Of a DNA stretch of 64,000 nucleotides, positions 53,643 to 62,687 are shown piece after piece (the stretch's first letter is position 1; the number at the start of each line of letters is the position of its first letter). The notes beneath the pieces are model-generated. The model had not been told where the DNA came from, did not search any database, and saw nothing but the letters and a program-made list of their open reading frames with translations. The position numbers were made by a program, and so were the translations under genes. The stretch is from Gottschalkia acidurici 9a. Its GTDB lineage: Bacteria > Bacillota > Clostridia > Tissierellales > Gottschalkiaceae. The stretch covers positions 2,092,380 to 2,156,379 of the forward strand of contig NC_018664.1 in NCBI RefSeq assembly GCF_000299355.1, written 5' to 3'.

Positions 53643-53984
53643 TCACTTACATCCAATGTTAAAGTAACTTTTAAGTTTATTTATTTTTATAAAATATTCT
53701 TCATCTTTAAGATATTTTATATTTCTTAATTCTTCTAAAATCTTTTCATATTTTTTATATTGTATATAATTATCTCTTTTTTCATCCTCTTTCTTATAAA
53801 AATTAATTAAATCTTCTAGCTCTATATTACTTATTATTTCCATATCTCTAAGTTTAATTAATTCCGACTCTTGATCATTTACAGTAGCTACATCTGATTT
53901 GTTTAATAGTGGTCTAATTGCTAATTTTACTGAAAGATAGATAGTTATAAATATCATTATTAAAGCAATAAAAATATTCCACAT
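53643..53984 (-). CDS. Small single-helix membrane protein of unknown function
   Basis: This 113-residue protein has one N-terminal membrane helix (about 3-24). A charged, helical cytoplasmic part of about 85 residues follows (ELIKLRDMEIISNIELEDL and a Lys/Glu/Tyr-rich end), partly like a SHOCT-type module. GGAGG lies 11 bases before the ATG. It sits just upstream of the membrane protein at 52889-53563. No known function. Confidence 0.55.
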   Translation of the reverse strand: MWNIFIALIMIFITIYLSVKLAIRPLLNKSDVATVNDQESELIKLRDMEIISNIELEDLINFYKKEDEKRDNYIQYKKYEKILEELRNIKYLKDEEYFIKINKLKSYFNIGCK

Positions 53985-54039
53985 TTAATATGATGCCTCC
54001 ATAGTTACTAAAATTTATTTATATATTTTTTACCTATAA

Positions 54040-54576
54040 TTAGTTAATAAGTAGCCCCATTAATAAACAATCATAAAACTTTCCATTAATAAAAAACTCT
54101 CTTTTTACTACTCCTTCTTCTAAAAAACCAAGCTTTTTATATAGATTAATTGCTCTTATATTGTCAGTTCTAACTCTTAAATTAATTTTTCTTATTATTT
54201 TTGTAGTATTGCTCCAATTGATTAAATATCCTATTAACTCTTCACCTATACCTTTACCCCAATATTCCTTAAGGACACTTATACCAAATTCCCCTGTGTG
54301 AGCAGTTCTTTTTCTTAACCCTCCGGAAAAGTTTAAATTCCCAACTATTTTGCTATTTATTTCTGCTATAATAAACAAATCATTTTTACTTTCAAAAGTG
54401 CTTTCAATAAACTTTTCTTCCTCTTCAATACTTTTTTCAAATTCATCAAGTCCAAACGTTAAGAAATCTGAATCCCCACCAATGATATTAAGATATTCAA
54501 TTAATGATGAAGCATCTGATTTTATCGCTTTTCTGATATTCAAAGTGCCTTTAATATTATTGTGTATCACTTTCAT
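54040..54576 (-). CDS. GNAT-family N-acetyltransferase
   Basis: This 178-residue protein has a GNAT fold of the RimJ/RimL-like type. It shows LNIRKAIKSDASSLIEYLN at the start, the beta4 and acetyl-CoA region GEFGISVLKEYWGKGIGEELIG (about 92-113), and NIRAINLYKKLGFLEEGVVKREFFING near the end. It transfers acetyl groups to an amine of unknown identity. The start has GGAAGGTG. It is monocistronic. Confidence 0.85.
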   Translation of the reverse strand: MKVIHNNIKGTLNIRKAIKSDASSLIEYLNIIGGDSDFLTFGLDEFEKSIEEEEKFIESTFESKNDLFIIAEINSKIVGNLNFSGGLRKRTAHTGEFGISVLKEYWGKGIGEELIGYLINWSNTTKIIRKINLRVRTDNIRAINLYKKLGFLEEGVVKREFFINGKFYDCLLMGLLIN

Positions 54577-54732
54577 TTATTCACCTTCCAATTTTTATAC
54601 AAATTGTAATACTTATATTTTATATTAGTGTTACTCTATTTGATCTTGTTTTGCATTCTATTAGCTATTTCATATTTAAATATATGTTTGAACAGTTTCA
54701 ATCATATCTATTAAGTAGTTTCTCTTTTATCT

Positions 54733-55365
54733 TTATTTAGAAATTACCAGTATTCCAGCGCAGTGAGATTTTTTAATATATTCACACATGTATTCATTTT
54801 TTAGCTTTTCGATCATTTCCTCACCTACAAAATAAATTTCTTCATTATCCCAATACTTATTGTATTTATTTTTACATTCTCCTAAATCCAATCTTGTTTC
54901 GAAAGAAACATCCCCAAGTATAATTCTACCATTTGTAGTTAAGTTACAAGCAAGTGATTTTATAAAGTCTTCTTTCTCTATATCTGTTAAGTGATGTATT
55001 GCATATGTACTAATTATGTAATCAAATTTATAGTCTTTAATTTCCTCTGGTAAACCTTTAGAAAAGTTCCATTTTACTAATGTAGATTGAGGCATCTTTC
55101 CTCTTGCAATTTCTATCATCTTATTAGAAAAATCTATTCCTGTAATTTTATGTCCTTTATTATATAGTTGCTCAGTTAAAATGCCTGTTCCAAATCCGAT
55201 ATCTAGAATATTTAAGTCACTTTCTCTTTCACTCATAATTTTATTGTAAACATAATTTAACACGTCTCTATAGCCTGCAAATGGATATTCATTGTTTTCT
55301 TCACTAAGATTTACACTTTTATCATATTCATTTGCCCATAAATCAAACCCTATATTGTCTAACAT
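54733..55365 (-). CDS. Class I SAM-dependent methyltransferase
   Basis: This 210-residue protein has motif I LNILDIGFGTG at 51-61, motif II ITGIDFSNKMIEIA, and IISTYAIHHLTDIEKEDFI, as in the YrrT/UbiE-like group. The substrate is unknown. The start has GGAGG. A truncated methyltransferase-like frame (55359-55529) overlaps its start by seven bases, which suggests that an older paralogue upstream has decayed. Confidence 0.88.
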   Translation of the reverse strand: MLDNIGFDLWANEYDKSVNLSEENNEYPFAGYRDVLNYVYNKIMSERESDLNILDIGFGTGILTEQLYNKGHKITGIDFSNKMIEIARGKMPQSTLVKWNFSKGLPEEIKDYKFDYIISTYAIHHLTDIEKEDFIKSLACNLTTNGRIILGDVSFETRLDLGECKNKYNKYWDNEEIYFVGEEMIEKLKNEYMCEYIKKSHCAGILVISK

Positions 55366-55529
55366 CCTTGTTTTCCTCCAATTAAATGTATTATAGATTC
55401 GCTGTTGTCAGCAATCCATCTGATTCCCTTTTCAATCTTTTCTACTTCTATAATTTTTGTGGGATTGTATTTTGAAGCTTGTCCAAATACTGTTTGCCAG
55501 TAATTTATTGTTTCGTTATAATTTTTAAT
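55359..55529 (-). pseudogene. Remnant of a methyltransferase N-terminus
   Basis: A 56-codon frame reads IKNYNETINYWQTVFGQASK, then YNPTKIIEVEKIEKGIRWIA and DNSESII, after which it loses sense (HLIGGKQGC) and stops at 55359. The pattern resembles the N-terminal part of clostridial class I methyltransferases that continue SILDxGCGxG, so it seems cut just before motif I. AGAGAGG lies eight bases before an ATT where a start codon is expected, so the start is also lost. Confidence 0.5.
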
Positions 55530-55646
55530 AGTTTATGCCTCTCTTTAATAAAGTTCAAGTGTTTATTAATTTATGTCCATTTTTCAATATTATAGTTTAT
55601 ATATTTAGTAACTTAATCTATATTACTTTATTCATACTATAATTTC

Positions 55647-56260
55647 TTAATAGATTTTGAAAACAAAATCAGCTATTTTTATAGGATTATATTTTTTATT
55701 ATAGTAATCTTCTGCTGGAAAGTATCTTCTTTTATATTTTATATATATTTCATCCTTATTTCCTATGTATGTATCCCTACTTAATACCCTTTTTAATCTC
55801 TCACATTTCTAGGTACATCTATAAAAATTGTATAGTCAAGAAACTTTCTCAGTTCTTTTCTTTGTAAAAATACACCTTCTAAAAGAATAATATATGGTGA
55901 CTCTACTACTAGTTTAATCTCTTTGTATTCATCTATCTTTTTATCATACATTTCTATATATTTGTTTATGCTTTGCTTGTTTTTTACATTACTTAATATC
56001 TCATTTATTAGATAATCATATCTCCACTGCAAGCTATAAAAGCAAAGCCATTCATCTTTTGAACTGTCATAACGTATATTTCTTTTATGAATAAAATCAT
56101 CTATATGTAAAGTTAGAGTGCTTAGTCCTATTGCTTTTAATCTATGACTTAGTTCATCAGTTAAAGTTGTTTTACCTGCTCCAGTTCCACCATCTATACC
56201 TATAATATAATTTTTATTTTCCCATATATGCTTGCATATGTAATTCATTAGACTTTCCAT
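55647..56260 (-). pseudogene. Frameshifted uridine kinase-like gene
   Basis: The intact part (56260 down to 55793, 155 codons) is a uridine kinase-like P-loop protein with GIDGGTGAGKTT at 21-32, LHIDDFIHKR, and LLEGVFLQRKELRKFLDYTIFIDVPRNV. It then hits a stop. In another frame the expected C-terminus follows: ERLKRVLSRDTYIGNKDE, then YKRRYFPAEDYYNKK and KIADFVFKIY, ending at TAA 55647-55649. One missing base near 55802-55804 explains this. The product would lack about 50 residues, including the part that shapes the nucleoside site. This is either a true pseudogene or a sequence error. Confidence 0.75.
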
Positions 56261-56277
56261 ATGTTATATCTTCCCTT

Positions 56278-56685
56278 CTAAAACTTCTTATAAATATGAG
56301 AATCTAAGATGATAAACTTTTCAACAAGTGCACCTATTCCAATACCAATTGTATATGAAAATAAGTCACTCCATAAGAATCCATAGCCTAAAACTAATCC
56401 CCCTATCCTTGTCTGTCTAAGAGTATCAATCCATTGTGAGTGATATAACTGACTTATTTCTATACTGAAAGTAAACAAAACAGCAATTGCTGCTACATAT
56501 TTAGTCTCTTTATTTTTAATTATGAGTCCAAGTAAGAAAAAAATCATAGTTGCCCATAAAATATCTCCAAGATATAAATTAATCCATTTTGGTAGGTATG
56601 TTGAAAAATGCCTTACACTTAATCCTAATATCATAATAGTAATTGCCAGTGTAAGATAAGTTAAACTATTTCTCTTAACTAACAT
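56278..56685 (-). CDS. DUF2809 family membrane protein
   Basis: This 135-residue protein has four membrane helices and the family-like features LGLSVRHFSTYLPKWINLYLGDILWA, FSIEISQLYHSQWIDTLRQT and GYGFLWSDLFSYTIGI. The family has no known function and is loosely related to VanZ-type proteins. GAAAGGATGAGG precedes the ATG. It lies 17 bp upstream of the uridine kinase-like gene. Confidence 0.8.
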   Translation of the reverse strand: MLVKRNSLTYLTLAITIMILGLSVRHFSTYLPKWINLYLGDILWATMIFFLLGLIIKNKETKYVAAIAVLFTFSIEISQLYHSQWIDTLRQTRIGGLVLGYGFLWSDLFSYTIGIGIGALVEKFIILDSHIYKKF

Positions 56686-56772
56686 ATCCTCATCCTTTCA
56701 TTCATGATATCTGAATATATGATTTTATCCTAGTCTTACAGTAGACAAATGAATTTTATTTATTACAGCTTA

Positions 56773-57015
56773 TTATCTATTTCCTTTTTGAATCGACAGT
56801 AAATCTTCACATCTATCATTCATATAGTTATAAGAGTCATAGACTCCTTGATCATAAAATTCTGTTGCTAATTCTTCTATAATAAAATCTAAAATCAGAC
56901 TTGAGCCTAGTTCACCTAGTTCCTCATCTCTTTCAGTAGAAAAATAGTTCTTTATTGCAGAAATCATATACTTCCTTTTTTCTTTGGTTAGTTTAATCTT
57001 ATTTTTATTTTTCAT
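56773..57015 (-). CDS. DUF2164 family protein
   Basis: This 80-residue cytoplasmic protein matches DUF2164: IKLTKEKRKYMISAIKNYFSTERDEELGE is followed by a conserved LGSSLILDFIIEELATEFYDQGVYDS and the acidic end NDRCEDLLS. Function unknown. AAGG lies six bases before the ATG. Confidence 0.78.
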   Translation of the reverse strand: MKNKNKIKLTKEKRKYMISAIKNYFSTERDEELGELGSSLILDFIIEELATEFYDQGVYDSYNYMNDRCEDLLSIQKGNR

Positions 57016-57195
57016 AAGAAACCTTCATTTCAAAATTAAAATTGAATTTATTTAGCTTTCTTATCCTACCATATTCATAACTTTTTAATAGTCTAATTAA
57101 ATATAACATTCAATGTTATCAATATTTGTATCATTACAAATATTCAAATACTTATCTTTATTTTCTGAAAAGTATTATATATTTGACATCACTAT

Positions 57196-57819
57196 TTAAG
57201 TTATAATTTTTCCTACAACTCTTACCATTGATGCTTCTGCTTTTATTTTTAAAGGAAATGCTATTATTTCAAAGCTTTTTACATTTAATAATTCTGATAA
57301 GTTATTCATATTTTCTATTATCATTATGTCATGCTTAAAAAGCATTTTGTGTATTTCAAATGGATGTTTATCAGGCGATGGCAAGTCTATTCCTATCATT
57401 TTTATCTTTTTCGCTATGAAAAAATCAATTAATTTTTCGTCTATAATAGGATGATTTATAAAGTAGTCATCTGTTCCATATTTCTCGCTATGATTTGTAT
57501 AAATTAGTACAATATCATTCTCACATACAATGTCTGAATATTCTTCTTTATATCCAATTAAATTTTCATTTCTAACATCTAATATACATCCTTTACCTAT
57601 AAATCTATCTAAAGTGATCTCATTTATAAATGTATCGCTATTAGTCAAATGCATAGGTGTATCAATATGAGTTCCAGCGTGCATACCTATTTCTAGTTTA
57701 AAGTTATTATATTCATCGGTCTCTAGAAACTTATCTTGATAAAGCTTAATTGGATCGTCATATGGATGAACAGGCATATTATTGACAATATTATGACTTA
57801 AATCTATATATCTAACCAT
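57196..57819 (-). CDS. Cyclase / kynurenine formamidase-like hydrolase
   Basis: This 207-residue protein of the cyclase family (PF04199) has the metal-binding signature HAGTHIDTPMH with His47, His51, Asp53 and His57. LSHNIVNNMPVHP is at the start and GIDLPSPDKHPFEIHKMLF later on. Members hydrolyse N-formylkynurenine or isatin-like amides. No tryptophan-catabolism genes are nearby, so the substrate is open. AGGAG lies about 12 bases before the ATG. Confidence 0.85.
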   Translation of the reverse strand: MVRYIDLSHNIVNNMPVHPYDDPIKLYQDKFLETDEYNNFKLEIGMHAGTHIDTPMHLTNSDTFINEITLDRFIGKGCILDVRNENLIGYKEEYSDIVCENDIVLIYTNHSEKYGTDDYFINHPIIDEKLIDFFIAKKIKMIGIDLPSPDKHPFEIHKMLFKHDIMIIENMNNLSELLNVKSFEIIAFPLKIKAEASMVRVVGKIIT

Positions 57820-58016
57820 TTTTTATTAACACTCCTACTTACTAATTTAATTACTACAACGAGTTTACAATATATTAGCTATTTTTTAATTTACTCATTT
57901 TTATTGATTTTTAAATAGAATCAAATACAAGTAAAAATTATGCTATCAAGTTATTCTTAATTTTTATTATTCTCGACATCATTCAATCTATTTTTTACAT
58001 TTTAAATATACAATTG

Positions 58017-58928
58017 TTATTTATAACTGCTCATATACCAGCTGGGTATGTACGTTTCAAAATAGTCATACCATTTTAGAACATTTTGTGCCTGTTCTAT
58101 CATTGTATTAATTTCTTTCTCTCCAAAAGGAATAGCCCAAGGTATCGACGAAATCTGATTATTAGCAATATACAGTGCCATTAGCCTAAAGAACAATTCA
58201 GGTACATTATTATCGAAGTATCCATTGATATATCCTGATGCGAATATAGGACTTACATCTACGCACCATGTAATCCTATTAAATTCTTCCCATGGATCTC
58301 CATAATCCATCCTGTTAAAATCAATTATACCTAGCTCCTTTTCTGGTGTAATAATCATATTTCCAACATGATAGTCTCCATGTTGAAAGGACTGTGGTCG
58401 ATTTGTCAAAAGAGAACGATTTTGTTCAATATAATCAATTATTTTATCAGCACCATCAAGCTGAATACCACAAGATATATAATCAGCTATTTTCATATCT
58501 ATTTTACGATTAAATCTTTGTGTCCAATCAGGTATATTTTTAGGAGCAGAGATCTTATGTATTTGCTTTAGGAATTGTCCGGCCTTAGTACCTAAAATAT
58601 ACTGCTCTTTATCATCAAGTTTAGTAAGCATAACTTCAGCATCTTCTCCATTAATCCAAGTAAGTAAAGAGTAAACTGACTGACTTTCATTGCAAATCCC
58701 AAAGCTAATAGGGCGTGACATTACTATATCCATGTTAGTGAGTAGCTTTAAATTTTCAAATTCTGTTTTCTTATTTTCATATTGATTTACATCTGTTACT
58801 CTAAGTAATAGCTCTTTTCCATCTCTAGTTTTTATATAGTATTTTTTATCATTTGACCAACCTTTATTAATTGGTTTTATTATCTCCCAGCTATCTGAAC
58901 CAGCAATTTCATTAAAATATAGATTCAA
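58017..58928 (-). CDS. Aminoglycoside/choline-type phosphotransferase family protein
   Basis: This 303-residue protein is of the kinase-fold phosphotransferase family. The catalytic motif is FQHGDYHVGNMII (about 185-197), and the metal motif LGIIDFNRMDYGDPWEEF follows about 18 residues later. An early WSNDKKYYIKTRDGKELLLRV binds ATP. Relatives phosphorylate aminoglycosides, macrolides or small metabolites. Nothing here shows which. The TTG start at 58928 has AAAGGAG eight bases upstream. It differs clearly from the APH(9)-like protein at 21683-22648. Confidence 0.82.
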   Translation of the reverse strand: MNLYFNEIAGSDSWEIIKPINKGWSNDKKYYIKTRDGKELLLRVTDVNQYENKKTEFENLKLLTNMDIVMSRPISFGICNESQSVYSLLTWINGEDAEVMLTKLDDKEQYILGTKAGQFLKQIHKISAPKNIPDWTQRFNRKIDMKIADYISCGIQLDGADKIIDYIEQNRSLLTNRPQSFQHGDYHVGNMIITPEKELGIIDFNRMDYGDPWEEFNRITWCVDVSPIFASGYINGYFDNNVPELFFRLMALYIANNQISSIPWAIPFGEKEINTMIEQAQNVLKWYDYFETYIPSWYMSSYK

Positions 58929-59132
58929 AGTTTTATCTCCTTTCAGATATACAGAACCCTATCTTCGTATATAGACAACAATTTCTTACTAAAGTCACTA
59001 TCAACAATTAGCCTATTTCAAACCAATTGACTACTTTATCTTTTTTATCCTGAGCTAGTTACTAGCTTCATAGATCCACTATTATTTTTCTCTATATGTA
59101 CAAATGGAATTTTATTTTTATCACGAACTCTC

Positions 59133-59672
59133 CTAATAAATTGATGTTTTTCCCGTACATACTTCAATAAATGAACTACCTATAAGCTTACAATCATCAT
59201 AACCTAAACTTCCTGAATGTATAGATAGTATAGGATATTCACCATTATTCCTCTTTTTTCTCATATTAAATACTAGATGATTTCCACTGCCATCCATAGC
59301 AAACGATATAGATCCTTCCATGTATTCAGGAAATTCGTATTCTATATTCATTTGTCTAAAATCACTGGTGCTAAAAATTTGAAAGTATCTATCACCATTT
59401 TGAAATTCTCCTCCATTTGAATATTTCAAGAATTCAATATAACTATCTGGCAAAGTATTCTTTGGTATCTTCCATTGTAAAAGATTAAATGGCTTATAAA
59501 GTTCATAATTCTTATCACTTTTATGAAATGGATTTTTCTGTCTAGAATTTATATCTATTATCTCTATCTTTGTTAGTTCACTATTCCATGTCTTTTTAAA
59601 TTTTTCTATTTCTTCTTTTGATGCTCCCTGATTCTTGAAATATTCTTTTTCAAACACATTTTGCCAGTTCAT
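59133..59672 (-). CDS. SMI1/KNR4 (SUKH) family protein
   Basis: This 179-residue protein has a SUKH-like core: PKNTLPDSYIEFLKYSNGGEFQ and YFQIFSTSDFRQMN, then ISFAMDGSGNHLVFNMR and IGSSFIEVC at the end. SUKH proteins are often immunity proteins in polymorphic-toxin systems but also occur alone. No toxin gene is adjacent. I chose ATG 59672 because AAAGGAG precedes it. The DNA after the stop stays open in another frame for about 35 codons (to 59045), so a late frameshift is possible. Confidence 0.78.
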   Translation of the reverse strand: MNWQNVFEKEYFKNQGASKEEIEKFKKTWNSELTKIEIIDINSRQKNPFHKSDKNYELYKPFNLLQWKIPKNTLPDSYIEFLKYSNGGEFQNGDRYFQIFSTSDFRQMNIEYEFPEYMEGSISFAMDGSGNHLVFNMRKKRNNGEYPILSIHSGSLGYDDCKLIGSSFIEVCTGKTSIY

Positions 59673-59845
59673 CTTTTTCTCCTTTAGTGTCATAGTGCAT
59701 ATTAAATAACTCTATTTACGAAGCCTATATATTATCTTAGTTAAAAGTTAGACTTTTACATTATAAATTTTTTAAATTTTCGATAGCTGTTTTTTCATGC
59801 TTTAAAATCTATATATACAACCTGTTTTGATATAACTTATATTGT

Positions 59846-60286
59846 TTAACGAATAAAAGCTCTATCTTGTTGGCATAAAGCGTCCTTCAACCATTGAGGA
59901 TGCATTGGCAAAATATTTTCTGGCAACGCCTCTATCCCAAAGTAGCATAGTTCAAGAGTTTCATCAGAAGAGCAATTTATTTCTCCTTCAATCACTTCCC
60001 CCTCAAAGTATGTGGTTATGAAGTGCGTTGTAGTTCCGTTAGGATACTCAAAAACTTGAGACTTAGGGTCTGAATAAATACCAATTAATCTAGTAATGCA
60101 AATACTTAGTCCAGTCTCCTCTTTTACCTCTCTAATAGCAGCTTCCATTACACTTTCTCCTATTTCTACGTGTCCTGAAGGTATTCCCCAAAGCTCTACA
60201 TCAGCACGTTTTTGTAGCAAAACTTTTTTATTTTTATCAAAAATAATGATTGCAACTCCTGGATGAATGTTATCTATATCTTTCAT
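59846..60286 (-). CDS. NUDIX hydrolase
   Basis: This 146-residue protein has a complete Nudix box at 38-60 (GHVEIGESVMEAAIREVKEETGL), which binds the metal and hydrolyses a nucleoside-diphosphate-linked substrate. It begins HPGVAIIIFDKNKKVLLQKR. The substrate (oxidised nucleotide, NDP-sugar or other) is not evident. GGGAG lies nine bases before the ATG. The gap 60287-60655 holds a strong hairpin and nothing else I can name. Confidence 0.9.
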   Translation of the reverse strand: MKDIDNIHPGVAIIIFDKNKKVLLQKRADVELWGIPSGHVEIGESVMEAAIREVKEETGLSICITRLIGIYSDPKSQVFEYPNGTTTHFITTYFEGEVIEGEINCSSDETLELCYFGIEALPENILPMHPQWLKDALCQQDRAFIR

Positions 60287-60553
60287 TATATATTTCTCCC
60301 TTCAAAATATTGTTTAAACTCTCCTACTTATAGAAATATGTAGAATCAAATTCTTATGAATCCACTTAAAAACCTATTAGTTCTTTATTCATTAATATTA
60401 GCGAATTTCTCTGTTCTACTTTTAAAAGTATAAATATTACAGTGACCTTAAACTTCTTTATAATTCTTATCTAGACTTTCATTATATCAAATTTTCCCAA
60501 AACAATTAACATATCCTATAAAGTCACGATATTAATTTCCCTTAATTTAAAGC

Positions 60554-60605
60554 AATAAGGAGACCCTTTATAAAAAGTTAATTTTTTATAAAGGGTCTTC
60601 TTATT
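60554..60605 (-). terminator. Hairpin terminator downstream of the anti-sigma gene
   Basis: AATAAGGAGACCCTTTATAA (60554 onward) pairs with TTATAAAGGGTCTTCTTATT ending at 60605, about 23-base arms with T/A runs around the loop. It lies about 50 bp past the anti-sigma stop. Confidence 0.7.
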
Positions 60606-60655
60606 AAAAACAATAGATAAGTTTTAGACTTTTTTGCTTGAGCAATTTGTTGCTA

Positions 60656-61999
60656 CTATTTCATTTCAATCTCCCAATTTCCATTCATCTCAAATTCAGG
60701 CCATGATAATTTAATTTTAGCTTTATCAATATCTTTATCAAACTCTATTTTCATTATGGCTTTGTTCCCTTCAAATTCACTATACATTTTTTTAATATCT
60801 CCACTATAGAAGTCAAATGTTCTTATATTTATATTCTTATTCTCCATAGTATTTAAATCAAATTCTATTTCAGCAGATGTTGGAGATGTTCTTTTAATAC
60901 TTTTAGCCACAACTTTTTGCATCTTAAAATCAATTTCTTTGTTTAAGGCTATCTCACCTTCTTTAGGAATATTAATATTAAAAGAGTCAAATTCTTTTTC
61001 ATAGTATGCAATAACTGAAGGAATTTTTAATGTTAGATTTTTATCCTTTGGAGCATCTGTTTCAAATATGGTCACAGGTGTACCTTTTGAATCTTCTGGA
61101 ACTTTAAGCTCATATTTATTATTATTTTCATCAAATACATATATTTTATCTGTTTCAGCATTTTTAGCACTACTATTTATGCCTTTTGAACCTAAATTTT
61201 CATATTCGGATATTAGTTTTGATTCATTTGGTCTACCAAAGCGAGATAATTTTAAATCCTTATCTTCAAGTGAGGTAACAATTTGAAGATTTGTTTTTCG
61301 ATTTTTATCCACTAACTTAGCCCCTATGTTTACACCTTTCATACCATTTTTTCCAGAGTTATCAGTATAAATTTTACCGCTTAAATTTAATTTGTTAGCT
61401 TTTTCTAAGGAAATGTCATAAGACTTTTCTCCAATTATAAGCTTAAAGTCCTTAAAAGGCTTTATATTATAGTTTTTCTCTGTCTTATTAGCAAAACTAA
61501 AGAAGTGCTTTCCTTTTTCTATAGAGTATCCTACAGGATGATATACTGTATTAGTATCATCTTTAGATATAACACTTATAGCTTCCATATCTAGCTCACT
61601 TTCATTTAAGCCACTTAACTCCATCTCTAACACTCTATCTGAGACCATTACACTTTCCAATTTAATTTTATCGTCTAATTTATAACTTTCTTTAAGATAA
61701 TAACCATCACCATCGACAATAGTTGAGTATATTGGTGTCTTATTTAAAAACGATTTTAAGGCTTCAGAAATTTCACTTGCATATACAGTAGATATACTTA
61801 GAATACCTATACATGCAGCAGCTATATATGGTAGTTTTTCTTTTTTAATTTTTTTATTACCATTTAGTTTTTTATAAGCCTTTTCTTTTATTGATTTCAT
61901 ATCTACTTCAGTCCCCTCTAATAATTTATCAATTTCTTGGTCAATTAAATCATCATCAAAACTATTTAATAATTCAATTAATTTTTCTTCCTTCATCAT
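60656..61999 (-). CDS. DUF4179 anti-sigma-type membrane protein
   Basis: This 447-residue protein has a cytoplasmic N-terminus of about 54 residues (LIELLNSFDDDLIDQEIDKL) that should bind the sigma factor. One membrane helix follows (about 56-74), then a large extracellular part with a DUF4179-like domain of beta-rich repeats. It overlaps the sigma gene (61974-62567) by 26 bp, and GGAGG precedes the ATG-ATG start, so the pair is translationally coupled. Release of the sigma factor probably follows an envelope signal sensed outside; the signal is unknown. Confidence 0.82.
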   Translation of the reverse strand: MMKEEKLIELLNSFDDDLIDQEIDKLLEGTEVDMKSIKEKAYKKLNGNKKIKKEKLPYIAAACIGILSISTVYASEISEALKSFLNKTPIYSTIVDGDGYYLKESYKLDDKIKLESVMVSDRVLEMELSGLNESELDMEAISVISKDDTNTVYHPVGYSIEKGKHFFSFANKTEKNYNIKPFKDFKLIIGEKSYDISLEKANKLNLSGKIYTDNSGKNGMKGVNIGAKLVDKNRKTNLQIVTSLEDKDLKLSRFGRPNESKLISEYENLGSKGINSSAKNAETDKIYVFDENNNKYELKVPEDSKGTPVTIFETDAPKDKNLTLKIPSVIAYYEKEFDSFNINIPKEGEIALNKEIDFKMQKVVAKSIKRTSPTSAEIEFDLNTMENKNINIRTFDFYSGDIKKMYSEFEGNKAIMKIEFDKDIDKAKIKLSWPEFEMNGNWEIEMK

Positions 62000-62567
62000 C
62001 TAATACCTCCAGTATAGTTTTTCTCCCCCTAAAAAGCCTATTATCTATAGCTGACCTAGATAACTTAAAGCACTTAGCCAAATCACTTATTTTTTCGTTG
62101 AAAAAATATCTTCTAAAAAATATTTCTCTATCTATTTTGTTAAATGAATTGATAGTATCTATAACCTTTTCTTGATCTTGTCTTAAGACTACTTGTTTCT
62201 CTAGCTCATACTCATCTTTTACTTCCAATTTGTCAATATAGACTACATTCTCTAATTTATTTTTTCGTTTATATGTAAGAGCCTTATACTTTGTTAGAAT
62301 TAATATCCATGTTCTAAAATTTCCTTTTTCGTCTTTGAATTCGTCAATTTTGAGCCAGGTATCTAACAAGACATCTGATACACACTCTTCTATATCTTCT
62401 TTTTTAAATGATTGATGTAAAATATTATATGCTAAACAGTAAATCGTTTTGGTATATTTATTTATTAAATAATCATAGGCAAGTAAGTCTTTATTTTTTA
62501 TTCCTTCTACAAGTTCTGTTTCTGAATATTCCAATTTATTCACATCCTCATATATATTACTACGCAC
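61974..62567 (-). CDS. ECF-type RNA polymerase sigma factor
   Basis: This protein of up to 197 residues has region 2 (AYDYLINKYTKTIYCLAYNIL, ECVSDVLLDTWLKIDEF, FRTWILILTKYKALTYKRK) and region 4 (FNKIDREIFFRRYFFNEKIS, LSRSAIDNRLFRGRKTILEV). The GTG at 62567 has no clear ribosome site. A TTG at 62534 (MEYSETELVEGIKNKD) follows GAGG and gives a more typical ECF length, so the start is uncertain. It pairs with the overlapping DUF4179 anti-sigma gene. Its target promoters cannot be derived here. Confidence 0.88.
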   Translation of the reverse strand: MRSNIYEDVNKLEYSETELVEGIKNKDLLAYDYLINKYTKTIYCLAYNILHQSFKKEDIEECVSDVLLDTWLKIDEFKDEKGNFRTWILILTKYKALTYKRKNKLENVVYIDKLEVKDEYELEKQVVLRQDQEKVIDTINSFNKIDREIFFRRYFFNEKISDLAKCFKLSRSAIDNRLFRGRKTILEVLDDEGRKIN

Positions 62568-62627
62568 TCATGTTTACTTTTCTCTCAAAACTTTAAATCA
62601 TTTTTTCATGACAAAAAATAAAAAAGA

Positions 62628-62656
62628 AGATGTAGTCATTTAGAAGACATACATCT
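62628..62656 (-). terminator. Terminator after uvrA
   Basis: AGATGTA (62628-62634) pairs with TACATCT (62650-62656). On the minus strand the stem is followed by TCTTTTTTATTTTTTG. It lies 32 bp past the uvrA stop. Confidence 0.8.
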
Positions 62657-62687
62657 ACTCTATAAAATTCTACCCTAACTATTTTAC

